Positions 11,563 through 23,092 of a stretch of 64,000 nt of DNA are shown in pieces. The notes beneath the pieces were generated by a model. The model was not told the origin of the DNA and made no database searches. It was given only the letters and a program-made list of their open reading frames with translations. Made by a program: the position numbers and the translations under genes. Position 1 is the first letter of the stretch. Every line of letters begins with the position of its first letter. Source of the stretch: Poa pratensis (taxonomy: Eukaryota > Streptophyta > Magnoliopsida > Poales > Poaceae); the NCBI GenBank assembly GCA_947311845.1, contig CAMZMU010000080.1:23239536-23303535 (forward strand). The letters run 5' to 3'.

Positions 11563-13054
11563 TGATGACTCCCAAGTGCAGGAGATCAATTGTAGTACCT
11601 TTCGAATAGAAAAGGTTGTCGAACCCACGAGGAGCTGAAGGTATTGGTTAGTAAGAATGATAAATTGACAATAAAAGATGCAAGTGTTTTTGGTGTTTTC
11701 GGTTGTATAATTGCAAGACAGTAAAAATGCAGCAGACAAATAGTAGCAGGTGACAGCTCTCAAAGAGAGAAAAGCCCAATCCTCTATGCAGCAAGAGGAC
11801 AAGCTCAAGTGTGTATTTCTTATAAGTGGAGAACGTTCCCAAGGGCTACCTAGACTTCATGGCATAAATATTTCTAGAACAACAAAGTAGCATTTTGTCA
11901 AGTTTTAATCTTCTTAGGACGGAGCCATTATTAGGTATAGCTAAATAAATATACTAAACCTCTTATGATGGATCTTGTGGCCAAGTAAATGACTGCACAA
12001 GAGTTATTAAGATATAAAATCCCACCATAGCATTACACTCTAAGGTCCCCGATATTAATCCCCTCATAAAGTAACTTCATAATTCGGTCTCAGGTTTACA
12101 TGTCCTCCCAAGTCTCCCTCACTCCATTACACTACGGTGTTCTCCTATGAGCCCATCTAGGTGAAGTGATGTGCAGTCGACGTTCGCACAACACCATCAT
12201 AGAATTACATAAAAAGATAAACACTAGACAAAATACCAACACATGTTATATATAGATCATTGCCAATCCATCCTATGCCCCAGGAACATGAGAGAACTAC
12301 TCACAACGTGAAGACATGATGTGATTCAGTGGTATAAATGATACAACACAATCTGAAAATATAGTCTCACCACAAAACAATGACAAGTAGCTAATCATAC
12401 ACAGGTAGAATAGCACTTAAACAATAGCTAGGGTTCAACAATCTCAAACTATGAGGGGGATGAAGTGGATCACGAAGATGGTGATGGAGATGGTGCTGGT
12501 CTTGACGTTGGTGTTGATGGAGACTCCGGAGGGGGATGGAGGAGCCTTCCGGAGGTGATTCCGGCAGCGTTTCCCCCCTCCGATCTTCTCCGGCGGCAGC
12601 CTTCTGTCTTCTGTTTCGTGTTTTCGTGTTTCTCCCCGCCTCCTCGCGAAACTCCTCGGGGGACTCTTTTATAGTTGGTTTTAGGTCAAGACGAAGCCAC
12701 GGAGACGAAAACGGACGGCATCGGAGCCACGAGGGGGAAAAGAGGTGGTCCCACGCGGCCAGGGAATCTGACCGCGTGGGACCCTCTAGCATTTTAGGCC
12801 CATTGCGTTCGTCTCGAAAATTCTGAACCGTGCTCTTTGGCCTTGCCCTTTTTGGAGTCCCGAAGCTCCCGGAAAGTCCGAAACCCTAAAAAAGACGTTT
12901 TCTGGAAAACAGAGTTAGAACCAAAAGAGGGGGGATTGTTTAGAAAATCCCCGAAATCATTATAAAACATGAATATAACATCATATAAGTTGCAAATAAG
13001 TTGGAATATCAAGTAATAAAATGTAAAGTTCATGTATGCATTTTACATGCATCA
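11563..13054 (-). repeat. 3' LTR of nested element
   Basis: 1492 bp in + coordinates, from tgatgactcc to tgcatca. It is almost identical to 17867-19387; the first ~700 bp read identically. Most differences are C/T or G/A transitions or one-base indels. It lacks a roughly 28-bp segment present in the other LTR near 19097. Confidence 0.95.
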
Positions 13055-16000
13055 ACATCCCCAAGCTTAACCAATACTCGTCCTCGAGTATGAAGGTGAT
13101 AAAACTAACATGGACTTTGCATTTTAATACTATCAATGGATATCAAAGATGATTATTATTGCTACATAGAGTCAAATGATTCATTCTTCAAAGGAGTAGC
13201 AATATACAAGATAGATTATGAAGTGATATCAAATATTCAATGTAAGGATGTTCAATGATAATTCACAAAGTGTAACATAGAAGAAAGTACTATGGTCCAA
13301 ATGTATGCATAATGAAAAGTAAAAACATCCTATAATGGTCATAGAGTATTCTTGCAAATCTGAATATAAAAGGTGGACACATTGGAAAGATATATAAATA
13401 AGTAGAGGTAAAGCATGAATAAGTTTCATCTAACTTCCAAACACTTCTACTTAAGTTAATGCTTGCAATGTGGTAGTCATTGGTGTGGAGCTCTCATTAC
13501 CCCTATCATAGCATCTTGAATGATTAATGTTTAAAGTGAAAGCAAATATGAGTGGTGTGCTTGACAATGTATTGGTTGAATGTCTCATGTCCCTTGAATA
13601 CAAGTACCTACACCATGTGTTACTCACTTTGGTCCACAAAGTAAATTCAAATAAAGGTCATTGCAAGTAATAATAGTATCATCAAGAACTGCACTGGGGT
13701 ACCTCTTGCCCCTTGACATGAACAAGCCCATGTCAAAACAACAAGACAAACAGACAATGAACAATCTCAGCACTCTTTTATTTACTATGGGTATAGCTTT
13801 TTATTATGAGGTGCATCACTGAATGAACATTATGGTTATGCTGTAAATTTCCACCATGAATGATGCATGGCTTAGATTAGCGGCCCAGGCATTTCTCTAA
13901 CCATTTATACAAACTCTTTGAACTTACTAAGTATCCACATTCATTTCACCCATGATAGGCATCCATAAACAAAAGTACATGACATCAACTAAATATAAAT
14001 AAGTGCAATGTTGAAAGCTTGCCATGTGACAGCACATATGGGCTAACTCCCAACCAAAACTATTGTCAAGCCCACAACTTCATAATTTTAATCACAATGG
14101 TTCATGCTTATTAAGTGCAATAAAAGTAAAGTGTGCATCAAGTTCGTGAGAGCTTTTTAACCAACTTTTCCCATAACAATCAATAACATAAGCATTTTAA
14201 TTCAGAAGTATAGATAATACAATATAACATGATAAACATACTCGGAATAGCATAAAGCTAATAGGTAGATATGGTGGACTCACTAGAAAAACTTTGGTTG
14301 AAGGTGTTGGAAAACAAGTTTTTACTTGTTGGAATTTTTGGGCTAGCAAGAGGGAGAAAGTTGACCGTCTAAATGCATGCATAAGTGTCCATAGAACTAA
14401 TCAATCCATGTTAAACAAAGTAAAGTAACATTCAGCATCGAAACATGAATAAAAGATAGCTCTTGATAAAACACTTGCAAATTAATACTCATTAAAAAGC
14501 ACATGAATCATGCAACTATATGTATCTTTTTGAATCAACTCAAACATCCCTATCCCAATATTTTTAATAGCATCCAAATAATTCAACCCAATTTTCCAGT
14601 AGCTCTCTCATAACATAAATGAAAAGTGGTGGTCTCAAGAAAATAAACAAAAATCAAACCGAAATAAAAAGCAAATAAAAGACGCTCCAAGTTTATGCGA
14701 TAAAGTGCATTGATCGAAAAACAGAAGTTAGACGTGTGCAAACCGAGAGTGTGTTGGTCCAGTGGGGTTGTCTTCACATCCCCAAGCTTATGGTCTTCAC
14801 CATCCTTGGATAGCTCTTGGTGCATCTCCTCTAATCCCTGTGAAAAAACTTCAAAACACCGTTTCTCCCATTTCTTTTCTGTGGGGTGACATTAGTAGTG
14901 ATAGACAAATGAATTGCTTGCTGCATAAAATCCTTAAAAAAAATTCATATGAATGTCCAGAAAGTGTATAATGTTGTATGCCTACTTATAAACTCAATTG
15001 GATCAAAAAGATTCAAGTTAAAAGTTCAAAGAATGCATCAAACAAAATGGGACAGAATCTGTCCAGAAAAACAGCAGCAGCAAAACGCATTTTTCTACCC
15101 TACTTAAATATGTCGAAAAATTCTGAAAAAATTCATGATTACAGAGGATGAAAAGTTGCAACTACAGTTAAAATATCAGCTCATTCGGAGTTACAGAATA
15201 GAAATGAAAAATCATACCGTGCACAGATTCGTGCTGGAATAAAATCTCCGAATACAAATAGCAACTTTTTCAAACCAAAACGGGTAAAACTTGGCACTTT
15301 ATTAAAAATTCCAGAAACAAAACTAAAAACTAAGTCTCTTGTTACAGCAAGAGGACACAAAGAAAATCAAAAATAAAACAACCGGGTTGCCTCCCGTAAA
15401 GCGCTTTCTTTATAGCCATATAGCTAGGCTTACTTACTTGGTATCAAGATGGTTGGAGTGAGGTGGCTTGGCATCCCCAAGCTTGAGTTCTTGTACTTAT
15501 TTGATACATGTAGGGTGAGCCTAGGGGTAACATCCCCAAGCTTGAGTGTTTGTCCCTCTTGATCTTTGTTCATCACCCTCAACTCTTCCACTTGACAATT
15601 CTCTTCACACAAAACTCATCATAAAACTTGATTAGAGGGGTTAGTGTCTCCATAAATTAAATCCACATAGGTACAGCAAAGACATATCATGATTTGATTC
15701 TAAACATTAACTATTGTTACTATGGTTGTGTATTGTTCATTGATCAAAAGAACCACACAAAACACAAGTAATGAGGCTAATGCAAAATAAAGACAGAATC
15801 TGTCAAAAACTGGACAGCCCGTAAAGAGTGAATTTTCAGAGTCACTTACGTTGCTCAAATCAGAAAACTTTTAACTAATGAAATGCGTAATAATAACTGA
15901 AGATTGCTGTCGTAAAATTTCAGGTCAAAATTCCTTTTCTGTGATTTTTAACATTTTCCGCAGTGAAGCTAAGGAATCTGTTTTCTGGACAGCAAATCAC

Positions 16001-16527
16001 TATTGTCTGATCCCACCTCTCAAAAGAGGTTATTCTTGCCATAAAGATGAAAAATAAGATACAAAGGTGATGTTACAGTAGTAAACAAGCACCTTGACTC
16101 AAAAACCAAAACTGAAGATAAAAATCAAAAAGAAGCAAAAAGAACCAAGAAAGAATTCAAGAGAAACAAACAAGGAAGAAAGAAAATATTTTTGTTGTTT
16201 TTGATTTAGCACAAAGGCAAAAGAAGAAGCAAATATATACAACATAAACACTCTTTTTATTTGGTTTTAGCTTTGGGAAAAGTTTTAATGATAGAGACTT
16301 TGCAATGGTTCCATTGGCATGAACAACACATGTTCAAGGTCGACCCCAACATCTCCATTACTCATCCTTCTCATTTACTTTCCCAAATTTTATATAAAGT
16401 GAAAATCTTAAACTAGCAATTAGATAACAGTAGGTAAAGTTGTTTCACATGTTTTCATGATATAAAGGTGTGCCCAAACTGAATAGGAAATGAAAGCATA
16501 AGGAGCACACCACAAAACATTAAACCA
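13055..16527 (-). other. Nested element, non-coding internal domain
   Basis: About 3.5 kb without usable coding sequence on the element's strand. The polypurine tract of the element abuts its 3' LTR (minus-strand aagcttggggatgt at 13055-13068). The same word recurs inside at about 14776, 15472 and 15531, and again at 17307. The open frames here look like chance frames. Confidence 0.8.
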
Positions 16528-17346
16528 TTAACTTTTAAGTCTAACCCACTTCCTATGCATTGGCATTTTATATATGAATAAATAGCAGCAATTTTGTGGT
16601 AACCAATGCATGTGGTGATCAGTAGGTTGCATTTTAAATAACATAGAAACATAAAGACAAGTCTTTCTTCCTCTCTCATAATAGTTACAAGTAGTGGAAG
16701 CAAATTTGATAAAAGAACTATTAGATTGGTGCAACTTTGCAAACTTAGGAACATATAGAGGATTATTAAAACTATTATGTGAGCTATTAGTGTGTTTTCC
16801 TCTCTCAAAATAATTGCAAGAAGCACTATCAACATGATGGTTATGGGTGAAATGGTCATTGGTGTAAGATAATTTCAGCCCACATAAGTACTTTTCAACA
16901 TATAAAAGCTTCTCCTCCACGGTGTGAATAGGAGAGTTCAAAAATAAAGTAGGACTCTCATAAGTAAGAGTATTTTTACCAACAGCAAGTATATCATTTT
17001 TATCCTCACATGAAGTAGTAACAAGTTCTAAACATGGAGAATTATCAATAGGCATAGGACCATCATCTAAAGCATTATCATATAGCATGTCTAAACCATA
17101 CTCCTCATCATTTTTAAAATTATTATCAATAATGTTCTCATTAGGCATAGGTTGATAGTCCTCCTCATCATCAGAATCATAAAAGCAAAGTTTATCATCA
17201 ACAAGATTTTGAGTGTTACCCTCATCCATAGGTGGTGAAGGTGGATGTTTCTTCTCTTCATTCTCTAGTTGTTCATCATTTTCATCATCTCCTTGGGGTT
17301 GCACGGGCATCCCCAAGCTTAGGTTTTTATCCTCCTCTTCCTGCAA
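16528..17346 (-). CDS. Acidic ORF of nested element, unknown
   Basis: A 272-residue open frame on the element's coding strand, overlapping the end of the gag ORF by 28 bp. It begins MQEEEDKNLSLGMP and is rich in Asp, Glu and Asn for about 120 residues, then has two copies of a C-N-Y-x-E-R-G word (CNYFERGK and CNYYERGRK), and ends in a basic segment. I recognise no enzyme motif. It sits where a pol gene would be in an autonomous element. It could encode an accessory or Gag-linked protein, or be open by chance in a young element. Confidence 0.5.
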   Translation of the reverse strand: MQEEEDKNLSLGMPVQPQGDDENDEQLENEEKKHPPSPPMDEGNTQNLVDDKLCFYDSDDEEDYQPMPNENIIDNNFKNDEEYGLDMLYDNALDDGPMPIDNSPCLELVTTSCEDKNDILAVGKNTLTYESPTLFLNSPIHTVEEKLLYVEKYLCGLKLSYTNDHFTHNHHVDSASCNYFERGKHTNSSHNSFNNPLYVPKFAKLHQSNSSFIKFASTTCNYYERGRKTCLYVSMLFKMQPTDHHMHWLPQNCCYLFIYKMPMHRKWVRLKS

Positions 17347-17801
17347 AATATTAGTACTTTCGTGGCAGCAATAATTCTTTCTTTAGGAGTAAAATATTTA
17401 AGAAAAACCTTCCTCAAACTACTCCATACAATAGTAACTTCTTCATCCAAAGACTTGAACCAAATACGAGCATTACCAGATAAAGACAAATATAATAGCT
17501 TCCTTTTTATCTGATCATCAGAAATACCAGGAAGCCTAAATAAACCACATATGTCTTCAATTGTCTCCACGTGTTCACGTGCAGACTTAGTTCCATCTCC
17601 TGTAAATAGATTTTTCATAACTCTTTTAACATGATCAACGGGAATTTTAATTCCCACTTTAGGTACCTCAGACACAGTAGTTTCAACCACTTTAGGAGCA
17701 TTAGCATAAGCACTTTCATATAAAGCAAGATGCAGCGAAGCACGATTCATAAATGCCATAGTAGCGATGAGACAAAACAGTAAATAAAATTCACCTTTCA
17801 A
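17319..17801 (-). CDS. Short Gag protein of nested element
   Basis: A 160-residue open frame beginning within about 40 bp of the primer binding site. It contains a retrotransposon gag core: DICGLFRLPGISDDQIKRKL, then LSGNARIWFKSL and FLKYFTPKERI. It is shorter than a normal Gag and has no zinc knuckle. Met at 17801 gives the longest frame; the Met at MAFMNRASLHLAL is a better match to related proteins I recall. In a non-autonomous element this could package the RNA alongside helper-encoded Pol. It ends by a frame change into the acidic ORF. Confidence 0.75.
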   Translation of the reverse strand: MKGEFYLLFCLIATMAFMNRASLHLALYESAYANAPKVVETTVSEVPKVGIKIPVDHVKRVMKNLFTGDGTKSAREHVETIEDICGLFRLPGISDDQIKRKLLYLSLSGNARIWFKSLDEEVTIVWSSLRKVFLKYFTPKERIIAATKVLIFCRKRRIKT

Positions 17802-17837
17802 GTTTCCTTACCAAACTTCTTACCAATAGCGCTACGC

Positions 17838-17855
17838 TCCCCGGCAACGGCGCCA
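17838..17855 (-). other. Primer binding site of nested element
   Basis: Minus-strand tggcgccgttgccgggga, identical to the primer binding site of the host element and complementary to tRNA-Asp. It lies 11 bases inside the element's 5' LTR. Confidence 0.9.
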
Positions 17856-17866
17856 GAAAAGTATCT

Positions 17867-19387
17867 TGATGACTCCCAAGTGCAGGAGATCAATTGTAGT
17901 ACCTTTCGAATAGAAAAGGTTGTCGAACCCACGAGGAGCTGAAGGTATTGGTTAGTAAGAATGATAAATTGACAATAAAAGATGCAAGTGTTTTTGGTGT
18001 TTTCGGTTGTATAATTGCAAGACAGTAAAAATGCAGCAGACAAATAGTAGCAGGTGACAGCTCTCAAAGAGAGAAAAGCCCAATCCTCTATGCAGCAAGA
18101 GGACAAGCTCAAGTGTGTATTTCTTATAAGTGGAGAACGTTCCCAAGGGCTACCTAGACTTCATGGCATAAATATTTCTAGAACAACAAAGTAGCATTTT
18201 GTCAAGTTTTAATCTTCTTAGGACGGAGCCATTATTAGGTATAGCTAAATAAATATACTAAACCTCTTATGATGGATCTTGTGGCCAAGTAAATGACTGC
18301 ACAAGAGTTATTAAGATATAAAATCCCACCATAGCATTACACTCTAAGGTCCCCGATATTAATCCCCTCATAAAGTAACTTCATAATTCGGTCTCAGGTT
18401 TACATGTCCTCCCAAGTCTCCCTCACTCCATTACACTACGGTGTTCTCCTATGAGCCCATCTAGGTGAAGTGATGTGCAGTCGACGTTCGCACAACACCA
18501 TCATAGAATTACATAAAAAGATAAACACTAGACAAAATACCAACACATGTTATATATAGATCATTGCCAATCCATCCTATGCCCCCAGGAACATGAGAGA
18601 ACTACTCACAACGTGAAGACATGATGTGATTCAGTGGTATAAATGATACAACACAATCTGAAAATATAGTCTCACCACAAAACAATGACAAGTAGCTAAT
18701 CATACACAGGTAGAATAGCACTTAAACAATAGCTAGGGTTCAACAATCTCAAACTATGAGGGGGATGAAGTGGATCACGAAGATGGTGATGGAGATGGTG
18801 CTGGTCTTGACGTTGGTGTTGATGGAGACTCCGGAGGGGGGATGGAGGAGCCTTCCGGAGGTGATTCCGGCAGCGTTTCCCCCTCCGATCTTTTCCGGCG
18901 GCAGCCTTCTGTCTTCTGTTTCGTGTGTTTCGTGTTTCTCCCTGCCTCCTCGCGAAACTCCTCAGGGGACTCTTTTTATAGTTGGTTTTAGGTCAAGACG
19001 AAGCCACGGAGATGAAAACGGACGGCATCGGAGCCACGAGGGGGAAAAGAGGTGGTCCCACGCGGCCAGGGAATCTGACCGTGTGGGACCCTCTAGTTTC
19101 CAGCTGGCTGGGCTGCTGGTCTTCATTTTAGGCCCATTGCGTTCGTCTCGAAAATTCTGAACCGTGCTCTTTGGCCTTGCCCTTTTTGGAGTCCCGAAGC
19201 TCCCGGAAAGTCCGAAACCCTAAAAAAGACGTTTTCTGGAAAACAGAGTTAGAACCAAAAGAGGGGGATTGTTTAGAAAATCCCCGAAATCATTATAAAA
19301 CATGAATATAACATCATATAAGTTGCAAATAAGTTGGAATATCAAGTAATAAAATGTAAAGTTCATGTATGCATTTTACATGCATCA
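17867..19387 (-). repeat. 5' LTR of nested element
   Basis: 1521 bp, the partner of 11563-13054. It carries an extra segment of about 28 bp around 19097-19124 (tttccagctggctgggctgc...) that the other LTR lacks. Confidence 0.95.
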
Positions 19388-21191
19388 CTCGGCCTGGACA
19401 TCAATTAGCTAAAAATGAACTTCTTGGTATATTCTATAATGGACTAACTGTTGAATCTAGGACATACCTAGATAGTTGTGCTGGTTGTGTTTTCAGGAAA
19501 AGAACTCCAGATCAAGCTGAGGAATTAATGGATAAAATAGCCAAAATCATGATGATTGGACTATACCTACCCGACACCCACACCAAAGAAGAGAGGAATT
19601 CTTGAACTAAGTGATGAAGAAATGAGAGAAGCCAAGAAATCTCTTAAAGAGAAGGGTATTAAATCTGAAGATGTGAAGAATCTACCACCAATAGAAGAAT
19701 TATGTAAGCCAATTCCTCACCCATCAGTAGTTGAGGTACACTCTCTCCAACATTTTGATGATAGGGATATTCCTTATTCTAAAACTCCTGATCAATGCTT
19801 AGATGAATTTGATAATTATATTGTTAAGCAGGATAACTTTAATATGAGAGTGCAGAATCATCTGATGGAAAATTCTAGAACTATGAGTAAATTGCATGAT
19901 ATTGTGGAAAGAACTTCTAATGATGTTAAAATGCTTATTAAACATTTCCATATGGTTCAAACTCAAATAGATCAACTCACTAAGGTACAAAAAGATCTGC
20001 TAGTTAATGCTTCTAGAGAAAATGAAAAACATGCTTATGGAGTAGGAACTAGAGGGTGCTTCTACTCAGGATCCCTTATATCCTGAAGGACATCCTAAAA
20101 GAATTGAGCAAGATTCTCAACTAGCTAATGAAACTAGTACTCCTTCTAAGAAAAAGAAGAAGAAGAAACATAAACATGTTGAAGAATCTCCTGAATCAAT
20201 TAAAGAAAATGAGCATGTTAATGATCCAAATAGTATATCTATCTCTGATGCTGAAACTGAAAGTGGTAATGAACATAACAATGATAAGGATAAAAATGAT
20301 GCTTCTGATAAAGAGGAGAGTGAAGATGAACCTGAAAAGCATACTAAGAATAAAAAGTATACTAAAGAAGATTTCATTGCTAAAAGCATGGTAATGAGAG
20401 AGAACCTTGGGTGCAAAAGCAAATGCCTTTTCCTAATAAGAAACATAAATCAAAGGAAGAGGAACACTATAATAAATTTTGTGAATGGATGAAACCCTTG
20501 TTTTTGCAAATTCCTTTGACTGATGCTATTAAATTGCCTCCTTATTCAAAATATATGAAAGATATTGTCTCTAACAAAAGGAAAATTCCTAATGAGGAAA
20601 TTTCTACTATGCTTGCTAATTACTCTTTCAATGGTAAGGTTCCAAAGAAACTTGGAGATCCAGGTATACCAACTATCCCATGCTCTATTAAGAATAATTA
20701 TGTTAGAACTGCTCTATGTGATTTAGGAGCAGGAGTTAGTGTTATGCCTTTTCTCTTTATAAGAGACTCTATTTAGAAAAATTGATACCAACTGATATAT
20801 CTTTGCAAATGGCTGATAAATCTACTGTTGTTCCTGTTGGCATATGTGAGGATGTTCCTGTTCAAGTGGCTAATAATTGTTTAATATTAACTGACTTTGT
20901 TGTGTTGGAAATGCTGAAGATGATAATATGTCTATTATTCTTGGGAGACCTTTTCTTAACACTGCAGGGGCTGTTATTGATTGCAACAAAGGAAAAGTAA
21001 CCTTCAATGTTAATGACAAAGAGCATACTGTTTATTTTCCCAAAAAGCCGGACAAGATATATGGAGTAAATACAATAGCCAATCTTAGAACTATCAAAGT
21101 GGGAAGTATTGATTGCCCTATTTATGAACCTCAAGAAGGATTTCAAAGTATTATGATTGGATCTATTGCTATACAATTTAAGGTAACATGA
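19388..21191 (+). pseudogene. Outer Gypsy gag 3' part and aspartic protease
   Basis: This continues the gag interrupted at 11562. Frame one (to about 19600) reads FYNGLTVESRTYLDSCAG; a frameshift near 19550 leads into a lysine- and glutamate-rich stretch with a helical, coiled-coil-like region to 20086. After further frame changes there is a protease region (20411-21191) with the active-site motif ALCDLGAGVSVMP, then VVPVGICEDVPVQV and the flap-like IILGRPFLNTAGAVID. This is a retropepsin-like protease of the Gypsy/Athila type. It ends at 21191 with TGA. RT, RNase H and integrase do not follow, so the pol region is deleted. Several frameshifts make it non-functional. Confidence 0.88.
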
Positions 21192-21976
21192 TTGTCTCAT
21201 GTGGTTTAATTCTTTTATGTCATATAAAATTTATTTGGTGACAAGACTTGATCAACCTTGTTAACAAATATGTTTTAAATGCATAGAAGCACTAAACAAC
21301 ATTTTATTTCTCAACCTTGTTTTACCTACTGTTGTGTTACTGAACTTGCAAAGTTTTAGTTGAAATTGGTCTTTATAAAATTCTATTTCTGCCTAAGTTT
21401 ATTATTTAAATACCCAGAAAATGTGCAAAATGAAAGTTTTCAAAAATTTCTGAAAATTATACCATAAATCTTAGTTTTTAAAGAGGAATGGGAGTGCCTG
21501 GGGCTGACCAGGGGGACCCACCATGCCTCCACACCACCCCACCGCGCGGCAGGGTGTGGGCCGCGCCGTGGCATGGTGTGGGTCCCACCTGGCCCTCCAC
21601 TCACCCATCTTCCTCTCATTTCTTTCTCTCTCCCGACCAAACACTCCACCATTGTTCAAACCCGTGTTCTTGCTGCTCTTGCTCGAGTTTTTCGATCTCC
21701 TTGCTCAGCCCATCTTTGTTGCTGAGATTTGGACCATTTGCTCTCCGGTATGTGACTCCTCCGTTTATCCAAGTAGAATTTTGTTTAGTTGTGTATGTCT
21801 TGAGTATTTTGGTACTGTAGGTGACATGTTAGATGTGTTTGCATGCTTGTTCTATGCTTAGATTAATTAGTTTTGATGCATGTGTAGCCCTCTTACAAGT
21901 TCTATAGTAGTTTCTTTGATTTAGTTGCTCCAAAATCATTTTTATGAGGTTTTGTTAAAAATTTCAGAAAAGGAAG
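21192..21976 (+). other. Outer Gypsy element spacer
   Basis: Non-coding stretch between the protease and the extra ORF. GC-rich text at 21490-21600 resembles part of the element's own LTR (ggcccacc and gtgtgggccgcgcc words). Confidence 0.6.
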
Positions 21977-22726
21977 ATGCATAATCACACTTATGGAGAG
22001 ATTTTTGAGAGGGAAGCACCAAGAGCAACAAGGCCTTCAAGGTCTGCTGCTCGATGTAGGCCATCCTACAATGAGGACCTTATGACACCGAGGATTGTGA
22101 TGAGGGATGATGGTGTTGCACATGCATCTATCTTCCCTTGTACTGACTTTTTGAGAGATGCAGGGATCCTTGATGATTTCTTATTCCTTGTTAACAAAGT
22201 TGGTTTGATGGAGTTTATGCAGGATGAGAGTGATCAATATGCAAGGCTCACCAAGATTTTTGTTGAGAGCTTTACCTTCAATAACACTCATTTCAGTCCC
22301 TCTGTTGCATTTAAAATTTATGATAGACCTTACACCATGGATCTGAAAAGATTTTGCAGAGTCGTAGGTATTGCTCCATCTGGGACAGCAAGAAGAATTC
22401 AGGGGCAACCTCCCGATCTACTGGAACTTTACCGGGAGGTGACTTATGATGATGACCGTACAGCGCAGCGTGGCAAGATAAGGAACATTCAACTCCCAGC
22501 CATTAGATATTTTACTTATTATCTTGCCACGAGTGTTCTTGCTAGAGAAAACACTAGTAACATTTCAAACTACCATTTAGCTTTTCTGGCTGCTGCACTT
22601 AAGGATAATAAAACTTATAACCTCGGTGCTTTGATTGCTCGTCGCCTTGCTGCAAAAGGACCAATCTTTGGAGGAATTATTGCTGCACGTGTTTTAGCTT
22701 ATCTAGGCCTTCTGTTGATCCCATGA
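21977..22726 (+). CDS. Athila-type extra ORF (plant transposon protein)
   Basis: A 249-residue frame starting MHNHTYGEIFEREAPRATRP. It resembles the ATHILA ORF-1/'putative plant transposon protein' family found downstream of gag-protease in Athila-like Gypsy elements: a basic N-terminus, a globular part with SPSVAFKIYDRPYTMDLKRF, and a hydrophobic helical end (GPIFGGIIAARVLAYLGLLL). The function of the family is unknown; an envelope-like role has been proposed for some Athila ORFs but nothing here proves it. The frame stops at 22726. A later piece in the same frame (22820-23092) looks like the original C-terminus. Confidence 0.7.
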   Translation: MHNHTYGEIFEREAPRATRPSRSAARCRPSYNEDLMTPRIVMRDDGVAHASIFPCTDFLRDAGILDDFLFLVNKVGLMEFMQDESDQYARLTKIFVESFTFNNTHFSPSVAFKIYDRPYTMDLKRFCRVVGIAPSGTARRIQGQPPDLLELYREVTYDDDRTAQRGKIRNIQLPAIRYFTYYLATSVLARENTSNISNYHLAFLAAALKDNKTYNLGALIARRLAAKGPIFGGIIAARVLAYLGLLLIP

Positions 22727-22819
22727 TGAGTTGTTACCCCTCAAAGCTTGACCTTGCTGCTATGAAGCCATCATTTTATTACACCTAACTCTCATGCAGG
22801 TTGTCTAGTTTATAAAGTT

Positions 22820-23092
22820 TTGTTTACTGACGGGTCCGAAAAGGAAGTTCCTTTGCCGCAGCCTAGTTTGTTCAGTATTTTCAGGAAGCCGTTGTCACTG
22901 TCAAAGGAGGAATTGGACGAGCATCTAGGTGCGCTCAACTTCCACTCGCAGCACTACCCCGAACACCAACAGGACACGTACATGGCGCCCCCTGAGGATT
23001 ATACCGGTGCATCCTGGAGCTCACACCAGGACGAGGGATCTTCTTCGTCATACACTGGAGGCGCCCCTGCGTGGCCCACATGGGATGATTGA
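22820..23092 (+). pseudogene. C-terminal remnant of the Athila-type ORF
   Basis: A 90-residue frame rich in Ser, Gln, Pro and acidic residues, ending PAWPTWDD. It is in the same phase as 21977-22726 and separated from it by stops, consistent with one longer ORF broken by mutation. A polypurine-like aagcttggggggagg follows at about 23114. Confidence 0.5.

Larger units (their letters stand above)
11563..19387 (-). mobile_element. Nested non-autonomous LTR element (minus strand)
   Basis: A 7825-bp element in opposite orientation inside the outer gag, TG...CA, with TSD ctcgg at 11558-11562 and 19388-19392. Its LTRs are 1492 bp (left) and 1521 bp (right). The primer binding site, read on the minus strand at 17838-17855, is the same tRNA-Asp type as in the host element. 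The internal domain (about 4.8 kb) has only a short gag ORF and one acidic ORF. No protease, RT or integrase is seen, so it must have moved using enzymes supplied in trans. LTR divergence is well under 1%, younger than its host element. Confidence 0.95.

Noticed and set aside
12391..12826. ORFs in the nested element's LTRs (also 18756-19160 and 17798-18112)
   Set aside because: LTR shadow frames broken by one-base indels between the two copies.
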